Shown: positions 39,326-48,975 of the stretch, one piece after another
Layout of the letters: every line of letters starts with the position of its first letter
Numbering within the stretch: position 1 is the stretch's first letter
Assembly (NCBI GenBank): GCA_016188965.1
Contig: JACPGT010000005.1
Span: 1-64,000, forward strand
Source of the DNA: Microcaldota archaeon
GTDB lineage: Archaea > Micrarchaeota > Micrarchaeia > Norongarragalinales > Norongarragalinaceae
Direction of reading: 5' to 3'
DNA: 64,000 nucleotides
Position numbers and translations under genes: made by a program
Notes under the pieces: generated by a model
What the model was told of the DNA's origin: nothing
Databases searched by the model: none
Seen by the model: only the letters and a program-made list of their open reading frames with translations

Positions 39326-39336
39326 ACCCAATATAT
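39315..39336. promoter_or_regulatory. Perfect dyad ATATATTG-CATACC-CAATATAT, candidate PadR operator
   Basis: 8-6-8 inverted repeat in the divergent intergenic region. Confidence 0.6.
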
Positions 39337-39368
39337 CCATATAAATATATCGCACGCCCAATAGCAAC

Positions 39369-39671
39369 ATGGCCAAAGAGTCTGTCTGCGACATGCGGGG
39401 CTTTCTTTCATTCCTCATCCTGTGGCTCTTGCGCAAGAAGGCCATGTCCGGCGCCCAGATCGCCCATGAGTTGGAAGTACGCAAAGGGTGCAAGCCGAAT
39501 CCCGGCACCATCTATCCGGCGCTCAAGGAATTGCTGCGCAAGAAGGCCGTCAAGGTCCAGGCCCAGCACGGCAAAGAGAAGATCTACGCCTTGACGCCGA
39601 TGGGAAAAGAAAGGCTCGACGAAGCCACCCACTCGTTCTGCAAGGTCTTCTACGACGTGTTCACGCGCTAG
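39369..39671 (+). CDS. PadR-family transcriptional regulator
   Basis: SGAQIAHELEVRKGCKPNPGTIYPALKELLRKKAV; LTPMGKERLDE. Confidence 0.85.
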   Translation: MAKESVCDMRGFLSFLILWLLRKKAMSGAQIAHELEVRKGCKPNPGTIYPALKELLRKKAVKVQAQHGKEKIYALTPMGKERLDEATHSFCKVFYDVFTR

Positions 39672-39716
39672 GCCAAAGCGCACCTTGAAAAAACACAACC
39701 GCGTCCTTTTCCACGA

Positions 39717-40781
39717 ATGAATCGACCGACTTCGCGCATCCTTCCGCCACGCGGGCCTTACGTCCAGCACTGGGCCGGTCCCTGGAGCCTGCTGTCCTGC
39801 TCGTACTTCGGCACCTACTACACGCACACCGTGGCCGAACTGCTGGAGACGCGCATCCCCCATTGCGTCCTGACGTATTCCCGCGGCCGCAGCGCGTGCC
39901 ACTTCGCGAAAACCGAGCTGGACGCCTTCGGTGTCGACTTGGCCGACCAGGCGCGCCGCCACCCGGCCGTCATCCGCAAATGGGCGGACGAACTGAAGTT
40001 CGAATCCGATGCCATCCGCGCCGCGTTGAAGCGATTGGAAACGAAGGCAACGGATGCAAAAAGCATGGGGCGGTTCGAAGCCTCGTTGCGCAACTATACC
40101 GCGCCGCACCTGGCCGTCAAGAAAGCCGTGGACTATTTGCCGGCGTCTGCGCTTAAAACCGCGCTGCCGGTGCTGGAAAAAGCACGGCTTTACTCGGAGA
40201 CCGTATACGGACAGACCGAGGCGTTCATGAAAAAGGCCGTGGCCCGCATCGCCAAGGAAACCGGCCGTACGCCCCAGCAGATCGAAACGCTGACACACAA
40301 GGAACTCGACCACTACTTCAAGACCGGCCGGCTGCCCAACGTTAAGACGCTGGAGGAGCGCTACCACGCCGCCGCCTTGGTCTTCGAAGAAGGGGACTTC
40401 CAAGTAGTTCAAGGACCGGCCGCGACGCGTCTGGAAAAAAGCCTGGCGCGCACGGAAGACGGCGGCGTCATCCGAGGCTCGTGCGCGCATCCGGGACACG
40501 CCAGCGGCATCGCGCGCGTGGTGCTGGACCCCGCTAAACCCGGCGAATTCAACGTAGGCGACATCCTGGTCACGGGCATGACCCGGCCGGAATACCTGCC
40601 GCTGTTCAAAAAAGCCGGAGCAGTCATAACCGACGCCGGCGGCATCTTGAGCCACGCGGCCATCGTGGCGCGCGAATTGAAGAAGCCTTGCGTCATTGGC
40701 ACGCAGGACGCGACCAAACGCATAAAGAACGGCCAGCGCGTCCGCGTGGATGCAAAAGGCGGAATAATCAGCACGACATAA
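39717..40781 (+). CDS. PEP-utilising-enzyme mobile (phosphohistidine) domain protein without an ATP-grasp half
   Basis: AGAVITDAGGILSHAAIVARELKKPCVIGT. Confidence 0.75.
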   Translation: MNRPTSRILPPRGPYVQHWAGPWSLLSCSYFGTYYTHTVAELLETRIPHCVLTYSRGRSACHFAKTELDAFGVDLADQARRHPAVIRKWADELKFESDAIRAALKRLETKATDAKSMGRFEASLRNYTAPHLAVKKAVDYLPASALKTALPVLEKARLYSETVYGQTEAFMKKAVARIAKETGRTPQQIETLTHKELDHYFKTGRLPNVKTLEERYHAAALVFEEGDFQVVQGPAATRLEKSLARTEDGGVIRGSCAHPGHASGIARVVLDPAKPGEFNVGDILVTGMTRPEYLPLFKKAGAVITDAGGILSHAAIVARELKKPCVIGTQDATKRIKNGQRVRVDAKGGIISTT

Positions 40782-40788
40782 AACAACC

Positions 40789-41580
40789 GTGAACGCAATG
40801 AAATACGAAGAAGAAATACGGGGCCAAACGTGGCTGGGACGCCATCACCCGGCCATGACTTGGCTGGAAGAGCACGCCAAAGAATTCAAAGGAATCCATC
40901 CCATTCGAGCGCTCGTGGTCGGAATCGGAGGAGGCGAAGAAATACGACGCGTACGGCAGCGATGGATAACGGGAAAAAGCGGCCTCCACACGCCGACGGA
41001 ACACGTGGAAGTCGCCTGGGCGCTGCACCTCGCTGGCGTGCCGTTCGAAGTGACGGCTCTTGACGTCAACCCTAATGCCGTCCGGTTGGCAAAAAAGCAC
41101 CTGGAAGAAAGGATAATACGGATCCACGAGCAAATCAACACGCTGGAGCAGGTGCCCCATATATGGAAAGGAGTTTGGAGAAGGCGGCTGGACTATCTGG
41201 AGCGGTTCGGGTTGAAGCCCAGCACGTCGGAAGGGCGGCATGAATTCGAAGTCCCGAAGGAAATCGCCGGACACATACGGTTGCGTGGCCCTGACTCGAA
41301 AGGCGACGTCCTGAAAACCGAACTGAAAAGTGAACACCAAATCATCACCTGTTTCAACGTCGGCATTTACCACGGCCAAGAAGACCAGCGACACTTGGCC
41401 CGGATTCTTTTCGAGGCGCTGGAAGACGGCGGCGTCCTTCTGACCAACGACCGCGGCGAGCAAGGCGCCTTCCTTGAGGCGCTGCGACATCGCATGCCCG
41501 AACCGGCCGAAATCGGCCTCGTGCCGCATTTCGACCCCAGTAGAAAGGAAAAAATCCTGGCATTCCAAAAAGCGGCCTAA
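40789..41580 (+). CDS. CheR-like SAM-dependent methyltransferase
   Basis: [13 protein letters not shown]...[18 protein letters not shown]; paralog of 42022..42735. Confidence 0.6.
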   Translation: MNAMKYEEEIRGQTWLGRHHPAMTWLEEHAKEFKGIHPIRALVVGIGGGEEIRRVRQRWITGKSGLHTPTEHVEVAWALHLAGVPFEVTALDVNPNAVRLAKKHLEERIIRIHEQINTLEQVPHIWKGVWRRRLDYLERFGLKPSTSEGRHEFEVPKEIAGHIRLRGPDSKGDVLKTELKSEHQIITCFNVGIYHGQEDQRHLARILFEALEDGGVLLTNDRGEQGAFLEALRHRMPEPAEIGLVPHFDPSRKEKILAFQKAA

Positions 41581-41617
41581 AGGAATATACCCCAAAAGAA
41601 CCCATAAAATCAAGGGT

Positions 41618-42001
41618 ATGATGAAGAAAACCGACTCCGACTGGAAGAAGAAACTCACACCCGAGCAATACCGCATACTACGTGAAAAAGGCACCGAACT
41701 GCCGTTCACGGGCTCGCTTCTGAACAACAAGGAAAAAGGCACGTACGTCTGCGCCGGATGCGGGACCGAATTGTTCTCCTCCGACGCCAAATACGATTCA
41801 GGCTCCGGCTGGCCCAGCTTCTACGCCGCGCACAAGGACAAGATCGAGACGCGGGCTGACCGCTCGGCAGGCATGGTGCGCGTTGAAGTGCTCTGCCGCA
41901 CGTGCGGCGGGCATTTGGGCCACGTTTTTGACGACGGGCCAGGGCCGGGCGGTAGACGTTACTGCATCAACTCGGCGAGCCTGGAATTCACGAAAAAATA
42001 A
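41618..42001 (+). CDS. msrB: Peptide-methionine (R)-S-oxide reductase
   Basis: [37 protein letters not shown]. Confidence 0.92.
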   Translation: MMKKTDSDWKKKLTPEQYRILREKGTELPFTGSLLNNKEKGTYVCAGCGTELFSSDAKYDSGSGWPSFYAAHKDKIETRADRSAGMVRVEVLCRTCGGHLGHVFDDGPGPGGRRYCINSASLEFTKK

Positions 42002-42021
42002 GCGCCAGCGGCCAGAACGCC

Positions 42022-42735
42022 ATGAAGACAACCCGCTATCACCACCGGCTCAAGCCGCGCCAGACACCCAACTGCGACACGTGGCTGGGTCGGCACCAAG
42101 CGGCCATGGAGTTCATCACGGAAAACTTCAAAAGCCGCATGGATTCACGCCGCGTCGTGGCGTGGGTCATCGGCATCGGAGGTAAGGAAGCGGGCGTAAA
42201 CCCGCCGGCTTTCACTCCCACTGAACACATCGAAGTGGGCCAGGCATTGGAAAAAGCCGACGTACGGGACTTTCGCCTGTACGCGATGGACATATCGGTC
42301 CAAAGCATCGCCATGGCCGAAGAACAGTTGAAGACCAACACAGTCAAAGCGGCAAGAAAAGGCCACCCTTCAATTCCCAAAACGGCCCAAGGCGTTGATT
42401 TTGTCGTTCCTGAAAAACTCGCCGGAAAAATAACGCTCATGGGGCCGGAAGATTCGGGCGACATATTCCTCAACCTGCCGCCGGAGAAGCCCGATGCGAT
42501 CACCATCTTCAACGTGGCGCGCTCCTACCATCGGCGACACCAGACTCAACTGGCCCGCCGCTTGGCGGACGCGCTGCGCGAAGGTGGAATCCTGTTGACG
42601 AACCGCACGGAAAGCCAGACCGTATTCGTCCGCACTCTTGAGGAAATGCTCGGCGCGCCGCTTGACTTGGGCCCGTGCCCTGATTTAGGAAAGCCGGGGC
42701 GCATCGTGGCGTTTGGAAAGAAAGCCACGGCGTAG
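42022..42735 (+). CDS. CheR-like SAM-dependent methyltransferase (paralog)
   Basis: DTWLGRHQAAMEF...VIGIGGKEAG...RLYAMDISVQSIAMAEEQL. Confidence 0.6.
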   Translation: MKTTRYHHRLKPRQTPNCDTWLGRHQAAMEFITENFKSRMDSRRVVAWVIGIGGKEAGVNPPAFTPTEHIEVGQALEKADVRDFRLYAMDISVQSIAMAEEQLKTNTVKAARKGHPSIPKTAQGVDFVVPEKLAGKITLMGPEDSGDIFLNLPPEKPDAITIFNVARSYHRRHQTQLARRLADALREGGILLTNRTESQTVFVRTLEEMLGAPLDLGPCPDLGKPGRIVAFGKKATA

Positions 42736-42797
42736 GCAAAACAACGGCGGCCGAAAAAAAACCACTTCAAAAGGCGAAATCTAAACGGCTGCAACCG

Positions 42798-43325
42798 TCA
42801 TTTCGTTTCGGGTTTGGCCGAATCATCGCGGGCCAGGATGACTTTCTTCGTCATTCCGAACGGGTGCGTGGTGATGAGTTTCTTTTCTTCCAGGCGTTGG
42901 AGCACCCGGTGGGCCTTGACGGCGGAAAAGCCCAGCAGCAAGGACAGTTCCTTCTGGGTCAGCTCGCCCCCGCGTCCTTCCAAAGCGGAGATTGCGGACT
43001 TCTCGTCGGGAGTCAGGACGGACCATACCGCGTCTTTTCGGCTCTGGCGTCGCTCGTGCTGACGGACGTACTTCAACAGCAAGTAGCCATTGGCCAAAAA
43101 AACCACACCGCAAAGGAGGACGAAGAGGACCGGGGGCGAAAAGAGCACCGCGGTACGCGCATCCGGAGGCAGCCGTCGGGGACCCATCACGTCAGCCAGG
43201 AATTCACCGCGCCAGAAGACGGAGTACACGATTCCGGAAAAGGCGATAAGCAGGAAGCCGCCGAAAAGCAGGCTGATCAGGCCCAGGCGATTGAGGGTCC
43301 GTTCAGATACGGGAGTGAAATGCAT
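42798..43325 (-). CDS. Membrane-anchored winged-helix regulator
   Basis: Two TM segments then LTQKELSLLLGFSAVKAHRVLQRLEEKKLI. Confidence 0.7.
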   Translation of the reverse strand: MHFTPVSERTLNRLGLISLLFGGFLLIAFSGIVYSVFWRGEFLADVMGPRRLPPDARTAVLFSPPVLFVLLCGVVFLANGYLLLKYVRQHERRQSRKDAVWSVLTPDEKSAISALEGRGGELTQKELSLLLGFSAVKAHRVLQRLEEKKLITTHPFGMTKKVILARDDSAKPETK

Positions 43326-43407
43326 TGAAACCGGCTCATTTCAGGACATTACTAGTTACAGGTTGTTACAAGATGGATATATATGGGCATTCCGGCCTGC
43401 GGGCTTC

Positions 43408-44139
43408 ATGGAAAGAAAGGCCCGCACGCCCGCGACGCCCATCGTGGAGCTGCGCCACGTCAGGAAGGTCTACGGCAACGAGGAGGGGTACACGACGGTG
43501 CTCCACGGCATTTCGTTCTCGGTACGCAAGGGCGAATTCGTCGCGATCATGGGCCCGTCCGGCTCGGGAAAGAGCACGCTGTTGAACCTGCTGGGTTGCC
43601 TGGACACGCCCACCGAAGGACAGGTCCTCATCGACGGCACGGACGCCGCCGCCCTGGATTCCGCGGAGCTTGCGGATCTGCGCGCACGCAAGATCGGGTT
43701 CGTCTTCCAGGCGTACAACCTACTGGCGAACCTGACGGCCAGCCAGAACGTGGAGCTGTCCCTGCAGATAACCGAAACGGCAAAACCGCAGCGCAAAGCC
43801 CGGGCCGGGCAGCTGCTTGAAAAAGTCGGCCTAGGCCACCGCACGGGCCACCGGCCGGCGCAGATGTCCGGCGGCGAGAAGCAGCGCGTCGCCATCGCGC
43901 GGGCGCTAGCCAACGAGCCGCCCATCCTGCTGATGGATGAGCCCACCGGCAACCTGGATACGGCGTCAAGCAAGGATGTCATGAAGCAGGTGGAGGACCT
44001 CTGGAAAAACCAGGGCGTCACGATCCTGCTGATCACGCACGAAAAGGAAATTGCCGATTACGCCCAGCGCACTTTGCACGTGCGCGACGGCCGCATCGAG
44101 AAGATTACCGAAAACAAGCACCGAGGTGTCCACACATGA
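43408..44139 (+). CDS. ABC transporter ATP-binding protein (MacB/LolD type)
   Basis: GPSGSGKSTLLNLLG, MSGGEKQRVAIARAL, LLMDEPTGNLD. Confidence 0.92.
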   Translation: MERKARTPATPIVELRHVRKVYGNEEGYTTVLHGISFSVRKGEFVAIMGPSGSGKSTLLNLLGCLDTPTEGQVLIDGTDAAALDSAELADLRARKIGFVFQAYNLLANLTASQNVELSLQITETAKPQRKARAGQLLEKVGLGHRTGHRPAQMSGGEKQRVAIARALANEPPILLMDEPTGNLDTASSKDVMKQVEDLWKNQGVTILLITHEKEIADYAQRTLHVRDGRIEKITENKHRGVHT

Positions 44140-45434
44140 ACGTACGCATTCTTACAACCCTGGCATTGGCCCTGCTTCTGGTGAGCGCATCGTCCGCGTC
44201 AGCGGCATTCAACGTTACGCAGATCATGGTCGCCAAGAACACTGGCTACGGCTTTTCCGACGTCATCCAGACGCCGGACCGCGTGTATCCAGGCGACCAG
44301 GTCAGTCTGCGGTTTTCCGTCTACACCACGCGCGCGGAAGGCGCCCGCAACGTCGTCGTCACACCCAACACGCCGTTCTTGACGACTACGACGGTCTTCT
44401 CGCTGGGCAACATCGTCCGGGACGTGGCCCAGGCCGAACTGCTGTCGTTCACGGTGCCGGGGGACACCAAGCCTGGCACGTATCCAATCTACTTTTACGC
44501 CACGGACGCGGCCACGCCCCAGCAATTGATCGGGCAATACCAGATTACCGTGAACGAGCCTTTGGTGGCCAACCGCCTCCTGGCCGAGGCAAAACTGGAC
44601 GAACCAGCCAAGGCCGGCGACAGCGGGTCGCTGCAAATCGTTATCACGAACAAGGACCCCTTGGACGCCACGGACGTCATCGTCCAAATCAAACCGGATG
44701 CCGACCGCGTGTTCACGCCTCTGGCGACGGACCGAAAATACGTCGAGCGCATCGCCGCCGGCGCCACCGTCCGGGTGCCGTTTGACGTTGGCGTGTCCGC
44801 CGGCGCCACGCCGGGCTACTACCAGCTACCGGTGTCCATCCAGTACGCGGTGGACCAGGTGGTCCAGCCGGTCATCAACCAGAGCCTCGGCATCCAGGTG
44901 CAGGCTCGGCCGGAGTTGCTGCTGACGGTCGACAGCACGACGGCAAGCGGGACGTCGGCAAGTTCGCTGACGCTGACGGTGGCCAACGTAGGGGACACGC
45001 CGGTGCGCGGCGTGTACATCAAGACGTCGAGCCGGTCCTTCCGCATCGTCGGCGCGTCCGACAAGTTCATCGGCACGCTCAACCTGGACGACTCCACCAC
45101 CATGGCCATCAACCTACAACCCCGTGGACAGGTGTCCAACGAATCCACGCTGGACGTGACCGTGACGTACAAGGACCCGAACAACCAGGAGCACACGCTA
45201 ACGCGCAGCATCCCCGTTTCGGCCAATGAACTGGCCGCCGGCGGCAATGGAAACGCCGCGCTTGGGACCCGTTTCCGCCAGTCGTCCCGCGGCTTCCTGG
45301 GCATCGACCTTCTGGGCTGGGCCGTCATCGTCTTCGCACTGGGCGTTGCCGGGTTCTTCGGCTACCGCTGGCACCAGAAACGAAAGGCCCAGACGGTTGC
45401 GTCCAAGGTCGCGCATATCGGAGGGAAGAAATGA
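44136..45434 (+). CDS. Extracellular CARDB/COG1361-like protein with C-terminal TM
   Basis: Signal peptide, tandem Ig-like segments, C-terminal anchor. Confidence 0.75.
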   Translation: MNVRILTTLALALLLVSASSASAAFNVTQIMVAKNTGYGFSDVIQTPDRVYPGDQVSLRFSVYTTRAEGARNVVVTPNTPFLTTTTVFSLGNIVRDVAQAELLSFTVPGDTKPGTYPIYFYATDAATPQQLIGQYQITVNEPLVANRLLAEAKLDEPAKAGDSGSLQIVITNKDPLDATDVIVQIKPDADRVFTPLATDRKYVERIAAGATVRVPFDVGVSAGATPGYYQLPVSIQYAVDQVVQPVINQSLGIQVQARPELLLTVDSTTASGTSASSLTLTVANVGDTPVRGVYIKTSSRSFRIVGASDKFIGTLNLDDSTTMAINLQPRGQVSNESTLDVTVTYKDPNNQEHTLTRSIPVSANELAAGGNGNAALGTRFRQSSRGFLGIDLLGWAVIVFALGVAGFFGYRWHQKRKAQTVASKVAHIGGKK

Positions 45435-46708
45435 AGACGCTGGACGCCGCGGAGTACGCCTATTTGAACCTCCGCGCCCGCAAGCTCCGCTCGTGGCTGA
45501 CGATACTGGGCATCATCATCGGCGTGGCCTCGATCGTCACGCTCATATCCTTGGCCAACGGCGTCAACGAACGCATCACCAACCAGCTTTCGGGCCTCGG
45601 GGATAACATCATTCAGATTACGCCCGGCGGAACCCGGTCCATGCGCGTGGGAGGCGGTTTCGGGTTCGCCGGAGGGCCCCCCGCGGGCGGTGGCGCAGCC
45701 GGAGGCCGCGCGTTTTCCATGGGCGGCTTCGGACAGGACGAAGCGCAGCCGTTGACGTTCAACGACGCGGACGAACTGGCCCGCTTGGACGGCGTGGCGT
45801 ACGTCGACGCGCGCATCTCGTTACGGGGCACGGCCGTGCTCAAGGGCCGCAACGCATCGGTAAGCCTGACCGGCGTGGATCCAGCCGCTTTTCGCGCCAT
45901 GTCCACCACGCCGTTGGCACAGGGACGGGCGTTGGGCGCGTCCGACCGGTACGCCGCCGTGCTGGGATTCCGCCTGTACAACAGCACGTTCGCCAACCAG
46001 GAGTTGCTCAACCGCCAGCTGCAGATCACCATCAACGGCTCGGCGTACGCGTTCCGCGTGGTGGGATTCCTGGAACAAAGCAGTGGCAGTTTTTCCGTGT
46101 CGGACAACGCCATCTACATCCCGCTGTCCGTAGCGAAGAGCATCACAAGCGGAGCCGACCCGGCCCAGGTCATCCTCATGACGCAGGCAGGAGCCGCCAC
46201 GGATGACGTGGCCACGCGGGCCGAAGCGCGGTTGCTGGACTTGCACCGCAAGACTGCCGACACGGAAGACTTCACCATCACCACCGCGGCCACCATCCAA
46301 TCCACCGTCTCGCAGGTCACCGACCTGCTGACTTTGTTCTTGGGAGGCATTGCAGCCATTTCGCTGATCGTCGGCGGCATCGGCGTGGCCAACACCATGT
46401 TCATGTCCGTTTTGGAGCGCACGCGCGAAATCGGTACGCTGAAGGCATTGGGCATGCGGGACAACGAAATCACGCGGTTGTTCCTCTTCGAAGCGGCGGC
46501 CATCGGCTTAGTCGGCGGGCTCATCGGCGTGGCGTTGAGCTTCGGCCTCTCTGCCATCCTCTCGGCCGCCGGCGTGCCCACGCTCATCACCTTTGACCTG
46601 GTGCTGCTGGGATTGTTCTTCTCCGCCGGCGTCGGCGTCGTCTCCGGCATCGTGCCGGCGCGCAACGCGGCGCGCTTGGAACCCGTCGAAGCGCTGAGGT
46701 ACGAGTGA
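45431..46708 (+). CDS. MacB/FtsX-type ABC permease
   Basis: N-terminal TM, periplasmic domain, ERTREIGTLKALGMRDNEI. Confidence 0.9.
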   Translation: MKTLDAAEYAYLNLRARKLRSWLTILGIIIGVASIVTLISLANGVNERITNQLSGLGDNIIQITPGGTRSMRVGGGFGFAGGPPAGGGAAGGRAFSMGGFGQDEAQPLTFNDADELARLDGVAYVDARISLRGTAVLKGRNASVSLTGVDPAAFRAMSTTPLAQGRALGASDRYAAVLGFRLYNSTFANQELLNRQLQITINGSAYAFRVVGFLEQSSGSFSVSDNAIYIPLSVAKSITSGADPAQVILMTQAGAATDDVATRAEARLLDLHRKTADTEDFTITTAATIQSTVSQVTDLLTLFLGGIAAISLIVGGIGVANTMFMSVLERTREIGTLKALGMRDNEITRLFLFEAAAIGLVGGLIGVALSFGLSAILSAAGVPTLITFDLVLLGLFFSAGVGVVSGIVPARNAARLEPVEALRYE

Positions 46709-46715
46709 ACCTGCT

Positions 46716-47141
46716 ATGAACCGACATCTCAACGCCGCCCTGCTTTTCGGCCTGGTTCTGGGCATGTTCGTGCTGGCCGGATGCACGGAGGAATCGCCGT
46801 ACGGTACGGATGGCTTTGGCCGCGGTTTTGGAAGTCGGGCGTTCGGCAACCGTTCATTCAACGGCACGCGGGCAATTGGCGGGCCCGGTTTTGGCAACGT
46901 GACGGAAGAACAACGCCAACAATCTAGGCAACAACGCACACAAGCCGCCATCGAGGCATGCCAAGGCAAAGCTGAAGGCGGCGCCTGCACGCTGAATTCG
47001 TCCGGAGGGTTCGGCCGCAACCAAAACCGAAGCAACGGCAGCCGCACCGTGGAAGGCCGATGCCAGGACACGGAAGGGAATTTGCAGTGCCGGCCCGGGG
47101 ATCAAAGGCGGCCGATTGATGAAAAACGGGAAATAAAGTGA
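46716..47141 (+). CDS. Small Gly/Arg/Asn-rich lipoprotein
   Basis: Lipobox VLAGC; end of the ABC operon. Confidence 0.65.
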   Translation: MNRHLNAALLFGLVLGMFVLAGCTEESPYGTDGFGRGFGSRAFGNRSFNGTRAIGGPGFGNVTEEQRQQSRQQRTQAAIEACQGKAEGGACTLNSSGGFGRNQNRSNGSRTVEGRCQDTEGNLQCRPGDQRRPIDEKREIK

Positions 47142-47147
47142 GGGAAT

Positions 47148-47624
47148 TCAGCGCTTGGCTAAATGGGTTTCGGCTTTCTTGAGCAAGTCCAGCGTTCCGG
47201 GCGTCAACTTGCGTTTCGCGGCTTGTTTGAACGTCAGCCAGAAGAACGCGTCGTGTTCCGGGGGCTTGCCGCCAAAGCGTGGCTTGGGTTTGGGCTCCGC
47301 CGGTTCAGATACGCGTTGCAAGAAGCCGTGGTGGAAAAACCGCTTGCTCCCATCTTCGTGCAAGTAGTCGACCACGCCAAGGGGATGGTGTTCGCCTTCA
47401 AAAAAAGTGGCAAAGGTATCACCGGCTTCTTCGGATGCTTCACGGTGGAAGGCATTCTCGGGCGTCTCATTTAATTCGGTTTTGAGTTTTCCGCCCAGAA
47501 TCTGAAGCATGCCCACGTTGTTCTTGTTGGTGGGAGCGCGGCGGCCCAATAGGTACCGGACGGTGCCGCGACGGTCGCGGTGGTAAAAAACGCAACGGGA
47601 CGAAATGCGTTCCTCCATATTCAA
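47148..47624 (-). CDS. NUDIX hydrolase-like protein
   Basis: GGKLKTELNETPENAFHREASEEAGD. Confidence 0.75.
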   Translation of the reverse strand: MNMEERISSRCVFYHRDRRGTVRYLLGRRAPTNKNNVGMLQILGGKLKTELNETPENAFHREASEEAGDTFATFFEGEHHPLGVVDYLHEDGSKRFFHHGFLQRVSEPAEPKPKPRFGGKPPEHDAFFWLTFKQAAKRKLTPGTLDLLKKAETHLAKR

Positions 47625-47648
47625 TATTGTACCACTCTATGTAAATCC

Positions 47649-48593
47649 TTAACACGCCGGTCCGTAGGGTCCGCTGCGACAACGGACGCACGAGTTGGAA
47701 CTGCATCTCTTGCCGTAGCCGCAGTGCGCGTCGTTGGTGCATTTGACCGTAACACATTGACCGTCCCGGCAGATTTGTTTGTAGCCACATGCCGAGTTGG
47801 ACGTGCATGCCGGCGTGACCGAAGCGGAAGCAACCGGGCAGTCCGCACTGCAGGTGGACGAGGATTCCGACGCGTCGCATACGTTGTTGCCGCAGTCCGG
47901 CCGGATGGGCGTGCAGTCCGCCGCACAGAGGGCCGCGTCCTCTCCGGAAGAGCAGGCGCCGTCGCCGCACGCCGCCCCAGCGGCACTGCTGACGCTGCAG
48001 TCCTGTGGGCAGGACTGATATGATTCACCGCCGTCGCACACGCCGTTGGCGCACGCCGGGCCGCTTGGTCCGCTGGCTGTTGCAGCGGGAGTTGCCGTGG
48101 GCGCTTGGTAGTCGAACGGCCGAACAGCGAACTCAATCGAACTTCGGGAAGACTCGTGTCCGGTCGAATCCGTGGCGTACACCCGGATGGTCTTGACGCC
48201 GTCGGCGGACGACGCGAACGTGAAGGACGCCGAGCAGGTGCGCTGGAGGCCGCAGTCGAACGACGCGGATTGCGGCTGGATGGAAAATGAATCCGTCGAT
48301 TCCCACGAAATCGCCTTGACGCCTAAATCGTCCTCTGCGGTCGCATCCAGGATGAAGGGCTGGTTCCGGTCGGGATTCGACGGCCGAGCCATGGTGGACG
48401 TCACGCGGGGGGCCGCATCGTTGGAAAACACAGGAAGGTCATCCGCAGATACGGCAGCCGTGGCAGCCGCTTCCGTCGGAGAAACCATGGGGCTTGCCGA
48501 TGCGGAGGGAGAAGCCGACGGAGAAGACGAAGGAGTGCTAGTACAACCCAACAGGAGGAAGCTGACGAGCAACAGGATGAAAAAACGGGCCAT
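47649..48593 (-). CDS. Lipoprotein with Cys-rich CGNxVCDxxES repeats
   Basis: LLLGC lipobox, Ser/Pro linker, repeats ANGVCDGGESYQSCPQDC / GDGACSSGEDAALCAADC / GNNVCDASESSSTCSADC. Confidence 0.75.
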   Translation of the reverse strand: MARFFILLLVSFLLLGCTSTPSSSPSASPSASASPMVSPTEAAATAAVSADDLPVFSNDAAPRVTSTMARPSNPDRNQPFILDATAEDDLGVKAISWESTDSFSIQPQSASFDCGLQRTCSASFTFASSADGVKTIRVYATDSTGHESSRSSIEFAVRPFDYQAPTATPAATASGPSGPACANGVCDGGESYQSCPQDCSVSSAAGAACGDGACSSGEDAALCAADCTPIRPDCGNNVCDASESSSTCSADCPVASASVTPACTSNSACGYKQICRDGQCVTVKCTNDAHCGYGKRCSSNSCVRCRSGPYGPAC

Positions 48594-48684
48594 GAACAGG
48601 CGTAACCGCTGGGCCTATTTAAAACGAAGCCATGCCGAACATCCCAAAAAAAACGGGTGCAGGGAGTGGGATGGGTGTGGGCCA

Positions 48685-48707
48685 TACAATTTCCTGACGA
48701 AATTGTG
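48685..48707. repeat. 9-bp-stem hairpin TACAATTTC-CTGAC-GAAATTGTG
   Basis: 8 Watson-Crick pairs plus one T.G. Confidence 0.5.
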
Positions 48708-48749
48708 ATGTCCTCCGGCTCCCCCGAACTAGTGCGCGAATAAAAAAAA

Positions 48750-48888
48750 TGCAGGGAGTGGGAATCTCCGAACCTGTTCTTTTGGTGAAGCTTTTCTTTG
48801 CGAAAGAAAAGGTTCATTTGAACCCACGAACTCGCTAGGAGGCGAGGCCCTAAACCTCGTGCATTTGGCCAAGCTTTGCTATCCCTGC
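48750..48888 (-). tRNA. tRNA-Leu(UAG) with a 53-nt intron in the T-loop (48764-48816)
   Basis: GCAGGGA/TCCCTGC acceptor, CGAGG-TTTAGGG-CCTCG anticodon arm, GTGGG-TTCAAA|intron|T-CCCAC T-arm. Confidence 0.9.
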
Positions 48889-48975
48889 GTCAGGAATCTG
48901 CCCGGGGCCGTTAAAGAAAGTTTGGAAGAAAGGAAAACGGGAAAAATGAGCGGCAAAAAAGTGAGGAAAAGAAAT

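Noticed and set aside
48791-48811. Another member of the 9-bp hairpin family (CTTTTCTTT-GCG-AAAGAAAAG)
   Set aside because: It is the apical hairpin of the tRNA-Leu T-loop intron, although the 9-bp stem is a curious coincidence.
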